A DNA stretch of 47,010 bases, taken from assembly GCA_023416745.1 (NCBI GenBank), contig JAEZHF010000014.1, forward strand, positions 1 to 47,010. Direction: 5' to 3'. Position 1 is the stretch's first letter; the number at the start of each line of letters is the position of its first letter. The notes under the pieces are model-generated. The model saw nothing but the letters and a program-made list of their open reading frames with translations. It was not told the DNA's origin and did not search any database. Source of the stretch: Bacillota bacterium (GTDB taxonomy: Bacteria > Bacillota > Clostridia > Christensenellales > SZUA-584). The translations under genes were made by a program, and so were the position numbers. Below, piece by piece: positions 8,444 through 17,913 of this stretch.

Positions 8444-9745
8444 ATGAGAAAACGCAGCATCATCTGGCTGGTGATCATACTTGTGGTCTTCGGCGCTGCA
8501 GTGACCTTTGGCATGACCGGTTTTCAGATCGGCATTTACAGAGTCGATCCATTGTATCAGCAGGTAAACCTTGGTCTCGACCTGACGGGCGGCGGCTATG
8601 TGGTTTATCAGGCAGACAAGGGAGACCTGACTGACGATGGATTTGCCGCCAAGTTCCAGACGACGATGGGCGTGCTCCGCAACCGCCTGGACGCCAAGGG
8701 CTACACTGAAGCCACCGTGGTGGCGCAGGGCAGCGACCGCATCCGTATTGAGATACCTAATAAAGAAGAGGATCAGAATGCCGTGTTTGCGGCCATCGGC
8801 AAACCTTCCAAGCTGGAGTTCAAGGACGCCGGCGGCAAGGTCTGGATCACAGGCGACATGGTAAAATCCGCGCAGGCTGTGGTGGCTACCCAACCGAACG
8901 AGATCGTGGTCAGTCTGGAATTCAACGCTGAAGGCGGCCAGCTGTTTGGCGATATGACGGCGCAGGCCTATGCTGCCCGCTCCAATATCGATATTTTTGT
9001 GGATGATCAGCTGATATCCAGCGCCGGTGTTGAAAACGGCGCGATATACGGCGGAAAAGCGCAGATTTCAGGAGGCAGTTCCGGCTTCTCGGCTGAAGAA
9101 GCGGAAAACCTCGCGGTGGGCATCTCCTCAGGCGCTCTGCCGCTTAACCTTGAAGAGATTGAGCTGCGCACCATCAGTGCTTCGCTGGGCGAGGATGCGC
9201 TGTCATCCAGCTTGTTCGCCGGCATGATCGGCATCTGCATACTGTTCCTGTTCATGCTGATTTACTACCGGCTGCCCGGCTTCATGGCTGTTCTGGCGCT
9301 GGCTGTATACATGTTTATCATACTGTTCCTGCTGGCCGCAATTCCGGCGATACAGCTGACGCTGCCCGGCATCGCGGGTATTATCCTTGGCGTCGGCATG
9401 GCGGTGGACGCCAACGTTATCATATTCGAGCGTTTCAAGGAAGAGCTTACCACCGGGAAAACGCTGCGCGCGTCTCTGAATTCCGGCTTCCATAAGGCGA
9501 TGAGCACCATCATCGATTCCAACATCACCACGATCATCGCGGCGTTCGTCATCGCGATATTTGGCGTCGGTACGGTGAAGGGCTTCGGCTATACGCTGAT
9601 CATCAGCATACTGGTATCGATGTTCACGGCAATCGTTGTGACAAGGGCGCTGATGAAGCTGGCCGTCACATTCAATATTAAAAACCTTAAGCTGTACACG
9701 AACAAAAAGCTTCCGGCACCCAGTACCGTGAAAGGAGGTGAGTAA
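8444..9745 (+). CDS. secD: Protein translocase subunit SecD
   Basis: SecD is part of the SecDF complex, which uses the proton-motive force to pull exported proteins out of the SecYEG channel. The 433 residues show an N-terminal membrane helix, the signature LGLDLTGGGYVVYQ, and a large extracytoplasmic domain. A C-terminal block of five membrane helices includes the family motif GIAGIILGVGMAVDANVIIFERFKE (split here only for length; Asp and Arg conserved). The start ATG 8444 follows a strong TAAGGAGG. SecD and SecF are separate proteins here, unlike the Bacillus fusion. The last SecD codons contain the secF ribosome-binding site. Confidence 0.96.
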   Translation: MRKRSIIWLVIILVVFGAAVTFGMTGFQIGIYRVDPLYQQVNLGLDLTGGGYVVYQADKGDLTDDGFAAKFQTTMGVLRNRLDAKGYTEATVVAQGSDRIRIEIPNKEEDQNAVFAAIGKPSKLEFKDAGGKVWITGDMVKSAQAVVATQPNEIVVSLEFNAEGGQLFGDMTAQAYAARSNIDIFVDDQLISSAGVENGAIYGGKAQISGGSSGFSAEEAENLAVGISSGALPLNLEEIELRTISASLGEDALSSSLFAGMIGICILFLFMLIYYRLPGFMAVLALAVYMFIILFLLAAIPAIQLTLPGIAGIILGVGMAVDANVIIFERFKEELTTGKTLRASLNSGFHKAMSTIIDSNITTIIAAFVIAIFGVGTVKGFGYTLIISILVSMFTAIVVTRALMKLAVTFNIKNLKLYTNKKLPAPSTVKGGE

Positions 9746-9746
9746 T

Positions 9747-10673
9747 ATGCTGTTTCTGAACAAGACAAAGTATTTCATGATGTTCTCCTGCGCGATTGTA
9801 CTGGCCGGTATCATAGTCGGTCTTATATTCGGCGGTTTGAACCTCGGGCTCGATTTTACGGGCGGCAGCATTCTCACCATCGACATGGGTGAGGAATACG
9901 ACCTCCAGGTGGTCAACGATGCTCTTACGGCGAATGGCGTTGATCCGTCCACGACGCAGATCAACCGTTCGGATGAGACTCAGGCTATCATCCGCATGCA
10001 GGAGCTGTCAGGCAGCGCGGATGGCGCGCAGTTTCGGGAAAACCTGGTCGCGTCGCTTAAGGAAACCTATCCGAACACAGTGAGCGGCGAGATTGAAAGC
10101 GTGGGCGGCGCAACGACGGGCGAGATCATCGCCAATGCGTTTTTGTCGGTGCTGATCGCATCAGTGCTGATGCTGATCTACATCTGGATACGGTTTGAGC
10201 TTTTCTCGGGCGTCGCGGCAGTGGCGGCGCTCATCCACGACGTGCTGATCATGACGGCGGTGATGTGCATCGCGCGCATCCCCGTCAACAGTTCATTTAT
10301 CGCGGCGTGTCTGACGATCGTCGGTTACTCGATCAACGACACCATTGTGGTGTTCGACCGCATTCGCGAGAACAACAAGAAGCTCTCCGGCAAGTCGGTA
10401 TCGCGCATGGAGGTGGCCGACCACAGCATACGTGAGACGCTGCCCCGTACCATCAACACTTCGCTGACGACGCTGATCACGATATTAGCCGTCTATATAT
10501 TCGGCGTGGCGTCCATCAAGGAGTTCGCTTTACCCATTATCGTTGGTTTGATCTCGGGTACCTACTCGTCGATATTCATTGCGAGCCCAATATGGGTGTC
10601 GCTGGTGGAATGGAGAAACCGTCGGCATAAGCAAAATGCCAGTCCGAAAAAGCCTCAAAAGGCTAAAGCGTAA
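9747..10673 (+). CDS. secF: Protein translocase subunit SecF
   Basis: SecF partners SecD in the membrane. It has 308 residues with an N-terminal helix, the signature LGLDFTGGSIL, a short extracytoplasmic domain, and a C-terminal helical bundle with GYSINDTIVVFDRIREN and TINTSLTTLI. I choose ATG 9747. A GTG at 9738 is in frame, but it lies inside the AAAGGAGGTG ribosome-binding site (9731-9740), which is spaced ideally for 9747. The secD stop (9743-9745) is 1 nt before the start, so translation is coupled. A basic, lysine-rich tail ends the protein. A terminator-like hairpin follows. Confidence 0.96.
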   Translation: MLFLNKTKYFMMFSCAIVLAGIIVGLIFGGLNLGLDFTGGSILTIDMGEEYDLQVVNDALTANGVDPSTTQINRSDETQAIIRMQELSGSADGAQFRENLVASLKETYPNTVSGEIESVGGATTGEIIANAFLSVLIASVLMLIYIWIRFELFSGVAAVAALIHDVLIMTAVMCIARIPVNSSFIAACLTIVGYSINDTIVVFDRIRENNKKLSGKSVSRMEVADHSIRETLPRTINTSLTTLITILAVYIFGVASIKEFALPIIVGLISGTYSSIFIASPIWVSLVEWRNRRHKQNASPKKPQKAKA

Positions 10674-10698
10674 ACAAGGGCATCAATCTGTGTTGATT

Positions 10699-10735
10699 AA
10701 AAGCCTTTCCTGATAGCTCGGGAGAGGCTTTTCAA
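10699..10735 (+). terminator. Rho-independent terminator after secF
   Basis: AAAAGCCTTTCC (10699-10710) pairs with GGGAGAGGCTTTT (10720-10732) around a short loop. The U-run is modest, so termination may be partial. It separates secDF from recJ. Confidence 0.6.
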
Positions 10736-10765
10736 GTATTATTTTGTGATTTCCGAAAGCTGCCG

Positions 10766-13144
10766 ATGTCGTTATCGGAGAGGTTAAGGGGTGTCGTTTT
10801 GCAGAGGTTTGTCGAGCGAGAAAAGAGCACTTGCGACCGTGATGCGGTGAAGCGGGTGCAGGAGGCAACGGGTTTGATTGCGCCTGTAGCGGCTCTGCTA
10901 TGTTCGCGCGGCATTGACACGGCCGAGGCGGCCAGGCGTTTTCTGCACCCCGGTTCCGAACAGCTGCATGATCCCTTTTTGCTGCCTGATATGGCGGCGG
11001 CGGTTGAACGGATTAAAAAAGCGCTGGCGGCTAAGGAGAAGATCACGGTGTTTTGCGACTACGATGCGGACGGCACATGCGGCGGCAGTGCGCTGTACCT
11101 GCATCTGCGCAGCAAAGGCGCACGTGTGGACATACAGACGCCCAACCGGCACAAGGAGGGCTACGGCCTGTCGCTGAGCGCGGTGGAGCAAATCGCAGCG
11201 GCGGGCGGTACGCTGATTATAACGGTGGACTGCGGCATCACCAACGTTGCCGAAACGGCACTGGCGAAAAGCTTGGGCGTGGACGTGATCGTCACCGATC
11301 ACCACGAATGTGCAGATACGCTGCCTGATACACCCTACGTCATCAACGCCAAGCGCCCGGACAGTACGTACCCGTATCCGCACCTTGCCGGCTGCGGCGT
11401 GGCGTTCAAGCTGATCCATGCGCTGTCGTCACTGGCGGAAGCGATGCGCTATGTGGACCTGGCCGCGATCGGCACCATCACGGACATCGTACCGCTGCTG
11501 GGGGAGAACCGGGTGATTGCCCATATGGGTCTGCAGAAGCTGCGTAAAAACGCCTCGGCTGGGGTGGCGGCGCTGGCTCAGGCAGCTGGCATCAGCCTGC
11601 CGGATATGTCGTCGTTCAATATCGGTTTTGGTCTGGGGCCGCGCATCAATGCAGCCGGGCGCATGGACACCGCCGAGGCGGCCATTGAGATACTGACTGC
11701 CCGAAAGCCGTCGGCAGAGCTTAAAGAGAGCGTGGCGCGGCTGTGTGCGCTCAACGACAGGCGGCGCGGCGATGTTTGCAGCATTCTTGAAGGAGCTGAA
11801 AGGATGATAAGCCGTGGCGGATACCAGACCGATGCGGCGATACTGCTGGCGGATAAGGGCTGGAATTCCGGTGTGATCGGCATTGCCGCCGCGAAGATTG
11901 CAGAGAAGTATTACCGCCCCTGCGTGCTTTTCGGCGGGGAAGGGAACCTGATCGGCTCGGCGCGCAGTATTCCCGGCATCAACATGTACGAGGTACTCAG
12001 CGCGTTTGCGGACAGGTACGAAAAATTCGGCGGCCACGCACAGGCGGCGGGGCTGACGATAAAGCCGGAAATACTTGACGAACTGCGCACGGACGTGTGC
12101 GCCCACATCAAAGAGCGTTACGACGAGTCAGTGTTCGTCCCCCAAAAGGTTTATGATATGGAGCTGGGGTCTTTGGATATCTCGCGGCGGTTCGTGGAAG
12201 ACCTCCGGCGGTTGGAGCCCTTCGGACCGGACAATGAGCAGCCGCTGATCGTCATACGGGATGCGGTGCTGGCCGCGCATAAGCTGGTCGGGCGTGACAA
12301 GAACCATCTCAAGTTCATGCTGCGGCAGGAAGGCGGGGTGCTGGACGCGATGAGCTTCGGCTTTGCGGATGCGCATGCGCTGGTGCCGGGCCGGGCAGAT
12401 TTCTTATGCGAAGCGGGCCTGGACAGCTATTCGGGACGTCCGCAGGTGATCGCCAGGGAAATTTCCCCGCGATATGACGATGATCTGATGAGCAGCTTTA
12501 TAGACGACAATGCGTTCAGGCTGGCGGCATCTCTGACTGACGAGGTCACGCGGCTGATGACCGAAGGCATGCCGGAGACGGAGGAAACTGGCTTTGAACT
12601 GCTGCTGGGTGAAGCGCTGAACGTGAGCCGTTTTGGGCTGTGTCTGGCGGCGGGTACCGAACCGGCGCTGCACCGGCTGGTGTCGCTGACTTCTGTGCGG
12701 CAGGCGCTTCAAAGCGGGCAGCTGGTGCTGTGGGATCGAAAATCGTTCACGTCGGAGAACTGTATCGCCTGCGGCGCTGTACCGGGGCATTCACGCATCA
12801 TCCACATCGGGGTGGCAGCACCGCCCGCGTTTTTCGACCGGAAGCTGCGGCAAGATTATAGAAATTATGCACAGCGGTCCTTTGCGGAGCGCGATGAGCT
12901 GCTGGGCATATACCGCCGCATGCAGCCGCTATTGGCCAAAAAGCCGCGGCTGGCACAAGCGCTGGCCGCAAATCTGGGGCTGGATGCGGGCAAGGCCGCG
13001 TTTGCGTTTCGTGTGTTTGCAGAGCTTGAGTTGATAGAAACGGACAAAAGTGATAGAATACTGGCAATTGGCAGCGGCGGACCGCGCAGGAACTTAAGCG
13101 ACAGCGCCTGCTATAGAAGTTTTGAGGGGTTAATCAATGGATGA
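10766..13144 (+). CDS. recJ: Single-stranded-DNA-specific exonuclease RecJ
   Basis: This is a 5'-3' single-strand exonuclease of the DHH superfamily acting in recombination and repair. It has 792 residues, the long form seen in Bacillus rather than the ~577-residue E. coli form. The DHH core shows FCDYDADG (~residue 96), TVDCGIT, TDHHE (~177) and AIGTITDIVPL. The DHHA1 domain follows (GWNSGVIGIAA, GGHAQAAG), then the OB/RecJ C-terminal extension. The ATG at 10766 has a poor ribosome-binding site; an in-frame TTG at 10799 is an alternative, so the first ~11 residues are uncertain. The gene overlaps rel by 8 nt. In many Firmicutes apt lies between recJ and rel; it is absent here. Confidence 0.94.
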   Translation: MSLSERLRGVVLQRFVEREKSTCDRDAVKRVQEATGLIAPVAALLCSRGIDTAEAARRFLHPGSEQLHDPFLLPDMAAAVERIKKALAAKEKITVFCDYDADGTCGGSALYLHLRSKGARVDIQTPNRHKEGYGLSLSAVEQIAAAGGTLIITVDCGITNVAETALAKSLGVDVIVTDHHECADTLPDTPYVINAKRPDSTYPYPHLAGCGVAFKLIHALSSLAEAMRYVDLAAIGTITDIVPLLGENRVIAHMGLQKLRKNASAGVAALAQAAGISLPDMSSFNIGFGLGPRINAAGRMDTAEAAIEILTARKPSAELKESVARLCALNDRRRGDVCSILEGAERMISRGGYQTDAAILLADKGWNSGVIGIAAAKIAEKYYRPCVLFGGEGNLIGSARSIPGINMYEVLSAFADRYEKFGGHAQAAGLTIKPEILDELRTDVCAHIKERYDESVFVPQKVYDMELGSLDISRRFVEDLRRLEPFGPDNEQPLIVIRDAVLAAHKLVGRDKNHLKFMLRQEGGVLDAMSFGFADAHALVPGRADFLCEAGLDSYSGRPQVIAREISPRYDDDLMSSFIDDNAFRLAASLTDEVTRLMTEGMPETEETGFELLLGEALNVSRFGLCLAAGTEPALHRLVSLTSVRQALQSGQLVLWDRKSFTSENCIACGAVPGHSRIIHIGVAAPPAFFDRKLRQDYRNYAQRSFAERDELLGIYRRMQPLLAKKPRLAQALAANLGLDAGKAAFAFRVFAELELIETDKSDRILAIGSGGPRRNLSDSACYRSFEGLING

Positions 13145-15302
13145 CAAGCAACGGAGTGCGCAATCGCTGATCGACGAGGTGAAAAGCCGATACAGCGCCG
13201 AGGACGCCGCCTTTTTTGAAAAGGCTTATTTGTTCGCGGATAATGCGCATGAAGGACAGATGCGTCTGTCGGGTGAACCCTTCTTCGTGCACCCCGGAGA
13301 AGTGGCGCGAATACTCGTTGACCTGGGCCTTGATATGACCACCGTGATCGCCGGCCTGTTCCATGACATCGTGGAGGATACCATGGTGACGCTGGCACAG
13401 ATACAGGCGGATTTCGGCGCGGAAATCGCACTGCTGGTGGACGGCGTGACCAAGGTGGGTAAGGTGGACTTCTCTTCCAAGGAGGAACATCAGGCCGAAT
13501 ACCTGCGCAAAATGTTTCTTGCCATGGCGAGCGACATCCGCGTGATACTCGTGAAGCTGGCGGACCGGCTGCACAACATGCGCACGCTCAAGTTTCAGGC
13601 AGAGGGCAAGCGCATTGAGAAGGCCAAGGAGACGCTGGAGATATACGCCCCGCTGGCGCACCGCCTCGGCATCAACACGATCAAGTGGGAGCTGGAGGAC
13701 CTGGCTCTGAAATATCTCGACGAGAAGGCGTATTACGAGATCGCGGCCAAACTGACCGAAACGCGCGCCGAGCGCCGGGAATACATTTTGGGCGTCGTTG
13801 AGGAGATCAAAAAGCATCTTAAGAAGATACGTGTGGACGCCGACGTGGACGGCCGCCCCAAGCATATCTACAGCATATACAACAAGATTCATAAGAAGCA
13901 GCGCACATTCGATGAAGTGTACGACCTGATTGCAGTGCGCATCATCGTCAAATCGGTGCGCGACTGTTACGCGGTGCTGGGCACGGTGCATACCGTATGG
14001 AAGCCCATCCCCGGACGTTTCAAGGACTATATCGCGGTGCCCAAGCAGAACATGTACCAGTCTATCCACACCACGGTGCTGGGCCGTGACGGCCGCCCCT
14101 TCGAGGTGCAGATACGCACGCAGGAGATGCACTCCACAGCCGAATACGGCATTGCGGCGCACTGGAACTACAAAGAAGACATCGCCCGCAGCAGCGAGAT
14201 GGACGAGAAGCTTGTCTGGCTGCGCGAAATGCTGGAGTGGCAGACGGACACGCGGGACTCGCGCGAGTTCATGGAAACGCTCAAGGTGGACTTTTTCTCC
14301 GACAAGGTGTACGTGTTTACGCCCAAGGGCGATGTGAAGGAGTTCATACAGGGGGCGACGCCGCTTGACTTTGCGTATGGTATCCACAGCGAGATTGGTA
14401 ACAAGTGCGTCGGCGCGAAGGTGAACGGCAAGATGGTAACGCTGTCATATGAACTCAAGTCAGGCGACATTGTCGAGATCGTCACCTCGTCAGCGTCAAA
14501 AGGCCCCTCGCGTGACTGGCTGAAGATCGCCAAGACATCGCAGGCCAAGGGCAAGATACGCAACTGGTTCCGCAAGGAACTCAAAGAGGAGAATATCGTC
14601 AAGGGCCGCGACATGCTGGAGAAGGAAGCAAAACGGCGCGGTTACGACTTCAAGGCGCTGTTCAAGCCTGAGTGGCTCAAGGACGTCTACAAAAAGTTTA
14701 CGCTGTCCACGCCGGAGGATATCTACGCGGCGGTGGGCTATGGCGGCATTGCCACCGGACAGATACTGCACAAGCTGATCGAAGAATACCGCCGGGAGAA
14801 CAAGACGCTGCCGGAGCAGCCGGTGACGCAGGTGAAGTCCCGAAGACCGGGCGAGGCGAGCGGCATCATCGTCAAAGGTTATGACGACATGCTGGTGCGC
14901 TTTGCCAAATGCTGCAACCCGGTGCCGGGCGACAGCATTGTGGGCTATATCACGCGTGGCCGCGGTGTATCTGTACACCGCTGCGACTGCCCCAACGTTA
15001 CCACCGAGGACTTCGAGTCCGGACGGATGATCGACGTGGCATGGTCGTCCAGTGAGAAGTCGTCCTACAACGTGGAGATACAGGTGATCGCGGATGACCG
15101 TAACGGTCTCATTGCGGAGGTGTCCAATAAGCTGTTCAGCCTGGGTTTCTCCATCACATCGGTCAACGCGCGCATGGGCAAGAACCGTATTGCCAACATG
15201 GTGTTCGGCTTCGAGATCACCGATATCTCGCAGCTGGATAATATCATCAAAAATCTGAAAACCATTGCGGGTGTACGGGACGTTTACCGCATACACAAAT
15301 GA
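13137..15302 (+). CDS. rel: Bifunctional (p)ppGpp synthetase/hydrolase Rel
   Basis: This is the stringent-response enzyme, which makes and degrades (p)ppGpp according to ribosome state. The 721 residues follow the long RSH plan. First is the HD hydrolase with FHDIVEDT (~residue 75) and DRLHNMRT. The synthetase has GRPKHIYSIYNKI, GRFKDYIAVPK (~294) and EVQIRT (~323). Then come TGS (VYVFTPKGDVKEF, ~387 on), a helical/zinc-finger region with KCCNPVPGD and HRCDCPN, and a C-terminal ACT domain. The RFKD loop is the RxKD form typical of bifunctional enzymes, and the hydrolase residues are intact, so both activities are expected. The ATG at 13137 follows GAGGGG, and the stop overlaps dtd as ATGA. 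Confidence 0.97.
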   Translation: MDDKQRSAQSLIDEVKSRYSAEDAAFFEKAYLFADNAHEGQMRLSGEPFFVHPGEVARILVDLGLDMTTVIAGLFHDIVEDTMVTLAQIQADFGAEIALLVDGVTKVGKVDFSSKEEHQAEYLRKMFLAMASDIRVILVKLADRLHNMRTLKFQAEGKRIEKAKETLEIYAPLAHRLGINTIKWELEDLALKYLDEKAYYEIAAKLTETRAERREYILGVVEEIKKHLKKIRVDADVDGRPKHIYSIYNKIHKKQRTFDEVYDLIAVRIIVKSVRDCYAVLGTVHTVWKPIPGRFKDYIAVPKQNMYQSIHTTVLGRDGRPFEVQIRTQEMHSTAEYGIAAHWNYKEDIARSSEMDEKLVWLREMLEWQTDTRDSREFMETLKVDFFSDKVYVFTPKGDVKEFIQGATPLDFAYGIHSEIGNKCVGAKVNGKMVTLSYELKSGDIVEIVTSSASKGPSRDWLKIAKTSQAKGKIRNWFRKELKEENIVKGRDMLEKEAKRRGYDFKALFKPEWLKDVYKKFTLSTPEDIYAAVGYGGIATGQILHKLIEEYRRENKTLPEQPVTQVKSRRPGEASGIIVKGYDDMLVRFAKCCNPVPGDSIVGYITRGRGVSVHRCDCPNVTTEDFESGRMIDVAWSSSEKSSYNVEIQVIADDRNGLIAEVSNKLFSLGFSITSVNARMGKNRIANMVFGFEITDISQLDNIIKNLKTIAGVRDVYRIHK

Positions 15303-15745
15303 TTGCAGTGGTGCAGCGCGTGTCTGCGGCGGCGGTAACGGTGGACGGCAATATAGTGGGACAGATCGGACCGGGGCTGCTGGTGCTGCTGGGTGTGGCG
15401 CAGGGCGACGGGCCGGAGGATATGGCTTATATCGTGCGCAAGACGGCAGCCTTGCGCATATTCGAGCGGGAAGGCAAGATGACGGACAGCGTGCAGGACA
15501 TCGGCGGCGCGTTACTGGTGGTATCGCAATTCACGCTGCTGGGCGACGTGCGGCGCGGCAATCGCCCGGATTTTATGCGCGCAGCGGCACCCGACATCGC
15601 GCAGGCGATCTATAACGACTGCGTGGCGTGTTGGCGCCAGATGGGGCTTGAGGTTCAGACGGGCATTTTCGGTGCACACATGGAGGTTTCGCTTGTCAAC
15701 GACGGACCGGTGACAATAACGATGGACTCGAGGAAAAGCAATTAG
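15299..15745 (+). CDS. dtd: D-aminoacyl-tRNA deacylase
   Basis: Dtd removes D-amino acids (and glycine from tRNA-Ala) mischarged onto tRNA. The 148-residue length is standard. Family marks are the N-terminal MIAVVQRVSAAAV, the catalytic SQFTLLGD segment with RGNRPDF, and the cross-subunit NDGPVTI near the end (Gly-cisPro). The start ATG overlaps the rel stop by 4 nt, implying coupled translation. rel-dtd neighbourhood is conserved in Firmicutes. Confidence 0.96.
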   Translation: MIAVVQRVSAAAVTVDGNIVGQIGPGLLVLLGVAQGDGPEDMAYIVRKTAALRIFEREGKMTDSVQDIGGALLVVSQFTLLGDVRRGNRPDFMRAAAPDIAQAIYNDCVACWRQMGLEVQTGIFGAHMEVSLVNDGPVTITMDSRKSN

Positions 15746-15755
15746 GAGGACGGGC

Positions 15756-16382
15756 GTGAAGGTCGTACAGGTGGCGACGGGCATGATGCAGGCAAACGCG
15801 TTTATCGTTTTCAAGGAGTGCTCTAATAAGGCGTTTGTGATTGATCCGGGGGCGGATTTTGAAAAGATCCGGGCTCGATTGGAATATGAGGGCATTACCG
15901 AGGTGACGCACATTCTGCTAACACACGGGCATTTCGACCATATCGGCGCGGCGGCAGCGCTGAAAAAGCATACGGGCGCGAAGCTGTGTGTGCACGAGCG
16001 CGACCTTTCGATGCTGGCCAGCAACGCGGACTGTTTGGCTGCGGTAGCGGGCGTCAAGGTGGAGCCTGTGGACGCTGACATTGTGCTGAAAGGCGGAGAG
16101 ACCATCATGGCGGCGGAACTGCCGGTGCAGGTGCTGCACACGCCGGGGCATTCAGGCGGCAGCGTGTGCTACATTACGGGCGACGCGCTTTTTTCGGGCG
16201 ATACACTGTTCTATATGTACTGCGGGCGCACCGATTTTCCGGGCAGCGACGCGAAAGAGTATTACCATTCGCTGCACACGGTGATGGGTGGGTTGCAGAA
16301 AGATTATACCGTTTATACGGGGCACGGCATCAAGACGACGCTCAAGGCGGAGTACAAGAGCAACCCGTATCTGGCGCAATGA
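15756..16382 (+). CDS. MBL-fold metallo-hydrolase (YqgX/glyoxalase II-like)
   Basis: This is a metallo-beta-lactamase-fold hydrolase of 208 residues with the binuclear zinc motif THGHFDH at residues 56-62, HTPGHSGGS in the middle, FSGDTLF with the bridging Asp, and a C-terminal GHG. It matches small glyoxalase II-like proteins such as YqgX; the true substrate is not established by sequence. The start is GTG 15756 with AGGAGG at 15744-15749. It lies 10 nt after dtd and overlaps hemZ by 4 nt, so it belongs to the recJ-rel-dtd-hemZ run. Confidence 0.9.
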   Translation: MKVVQVATGMMQANAFIVFKECSNKAFVIDPGADFEKIRARLEYEGITEVTHILLTHGHFDHIGAAAALKKHTGAKLCVHERDLSMLASNADCLAAVAGVKVEPVDADIVLKGGETIMAAELPVQVLHTPGHSGGSVCYITGDALFSGDTLFYMYCGRTDFPGSDAKEYYHSLHTVMGGLQKDYTVYTGHGIKTTLKAEYKSNPYLAQ

Positions 16383-17821
16383 CGGCGCTGTATACCGGGA
16401 CGCCGCAGTTCTTTGGCGACATCTGTGAGGAGCTGCGCCTTTATATCGGCACACGGCGCATTGAGCCGCTAGCGGAGCCTGAGCCGATGGACGAGGGCTA
16501 CAGCGTCATCCATGAATTCGCGGAAGTGAGCGGCGCTTTCACCAGCCGGGCGCGGCTGTTTCGAGACGGGACTGCGGTGTCGGAAAACACGTATGCCTGC
16601 CCCGTGCCGCAGGGCGAACTGGAGCGCAAGCGTGTGGCCAAACGGGCCGCAAAGATCAGCGTCTACCGGGCGCTTTTTTTACATTTTGGAACAGCGATGC
16701 CGTGGGGTTCACTGACAGGGGTACGCCCGACACGGCTGCTGCGAGACAGTGAGGCACTGCTCGGCCGGGAGGGTGCAAAGCGGCTGCTGCTGGACGAGTT
16801 CGATGTCTCTTCCGGCAAATACGATTTCGCGAAGGGCATATTGGCGGTTCAGGCCGGGCTTGACCCCGGTCAGGACGAGCTGGACATATACATCGGTATA
16901 CCCTTTTGTGTCACAAGGTGCGCGTATTGCTCGTTCGCGTCATCCACGCCGGACGTGTTCAAGGGCGCGGAGGACAAGTACGTGGACGCGCTGATGACGG
17001 AACTTATGGACGCGGAGCGGCTGATTGGCGGGAGGCGTGTGCGCGCGCTGTATGTGGGGGGCGGCACGCCAACAGCGCTGTCGGCGGACAACCTGAAAAC
17101 GGTGCTGAGCCGTGCGGCGCAGCTCGTTCAGGGCGCAGACGAGTTCACGGTGGAGGCGGGGCGTCCGGACACGATTGCGCCGGAAAAGCTGAATATCATC
17201 CGGGACAGCGGCGCAGGCCGTATCAGTGTGAACGCGCAGACGCTGTGTGACGAGACGCTGGCGCGCATCGGGCGGCGGCATACGGCACAGGAGTTTATGG
17301 ATGCGTATCAACTTGCTGCAGAGTTCGGATTCGATATCAACGTGGATGTGATCGCGGGGCTGCCGGGTGAGGATGCAGATCGGCTGGCGGAGACGCTGCG
17401 CCCCATCATTGCGCTGAACCCCGCCAACATCACGGTGCATACGCTGGCCGTCAAGCGGGCCTCGGCTTTCGCGGCAGCCAACATGGACGCGCTGCCCACC
17501 GACGCGGAGACGGCTGAGGCGGTGGAGCGGGCGCAGCGGATGCTGACGGAGGCGGGTTACCGTGCGTACTATATGTACAGGCAAAAGTACATGAAGGGCA
17601 GCCAGGAGAATGCGGGCTATATGCTGCCCGGCAAAGCGTGCCTGTACAACATCGACAATATGGAAGAATTATGTGATGTGCTGGCTTTCGGCGCGGGCGC
17701 GATTTCCAAGAGAATTTTTCCTGATGAAGCGCGTATTGAGCGTGCAGCGAATATCAAGGATCTGCGCATGTATCTGGAGCGGCTTAATGAGGTCATGGAA
17801 AGAAAGAGAACGTTATTTTAG
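16379..17821 (+). CDS. hemZ: Coproporphyrinogen III oxidase-like radical SAM protein HemZ
   Basis: This radical SAM protein belongs to the HemZ branch of the oxygen-independent coproporphyrinogen dehydrogenase family. The 480 residues include the cluster motif C177-VTR-C181-AY-C184, preceded by YIGIPF. Then come YVGGGTPTAL (SAM-binding glycines), RISVNAQTL and DVIAGLPGED. The long N-terminal region before the radical SAM core is characteristic of HemZ. I start at ATG 16379, which overlaps the preceding stop as ATGA; upstream in-frame codons lie within the MBL gene. HemZ is common in clostridia that lack a full haem pathway, so its actual substrate is uncertain. It ends the run just before a new consensus promoter. 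Confidence 0.92.
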   Translation: MTALYTGTPQFFGDICEELRLYIGTRRIEPLAEPEPMDEGYSVIHEFAEVSGAFTSRARLFRDGTAVSENTYACPVPQGELERKRVAKRAAKISVYRALFLHFGTAMPWGSLTGVRPTRLLRDSEALLGREGAKRLLLDEFDVSSGKYDFAKGILAVQAGLDPGQDELDIYIGIPFCVTRCAYCSFASSTPDVFKGAEDKYVDALMTELMDAERLIGGRRVRALYVGGGTPTALSADNLKTVLSRAAQLVQGADEFTVEAGRPDTIAPEKLNIIRDSGAGRISVNAQTLCDETLARIGRRHTAQEFMDAYQLAAEFGFDINVDVIAGLPGEDADRLAETLRPIIALNPANITVHTLAVKRASAFAAANMDALPTDAETAEAVERAQRMLTEAGYRAYYMYRQKYMKGSQENAGYMLPGKACLYNIDNMEELCDVLAFGAGAISKRIFPDEARIERAANIKDLRMYLERLNEVMERKRTLF

Positions 17822-17846
17822 CATCAGTATGAATACCAAAAAAGAG

Positions 17847-17876
17847 TTGACAAAAAGCCTGCGGTTAAAATATAAT
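17847..17876 (+). promoter_or_regulatory. Sigma-A promoter for yceD-rpmF
   Basis: TTGACA (17847-17852) and TATAAT (17871-17876) are both perfect hexamers with 18 bp between them. Transcription should start near 17883, about 30 nt before the yceD ATG. Confidence 0.85.
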
Positions 17877-17913
17877 CTAACTCGTTGACGAATGCCCGGA
17901 AAGCAGGTTTGAG

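Noticed and set aside
13134..14387. 417-codon minus-strand frame over rel
   Set aside because: It is antisense to a canonical Rel protein and has no homologous motif or start signal.
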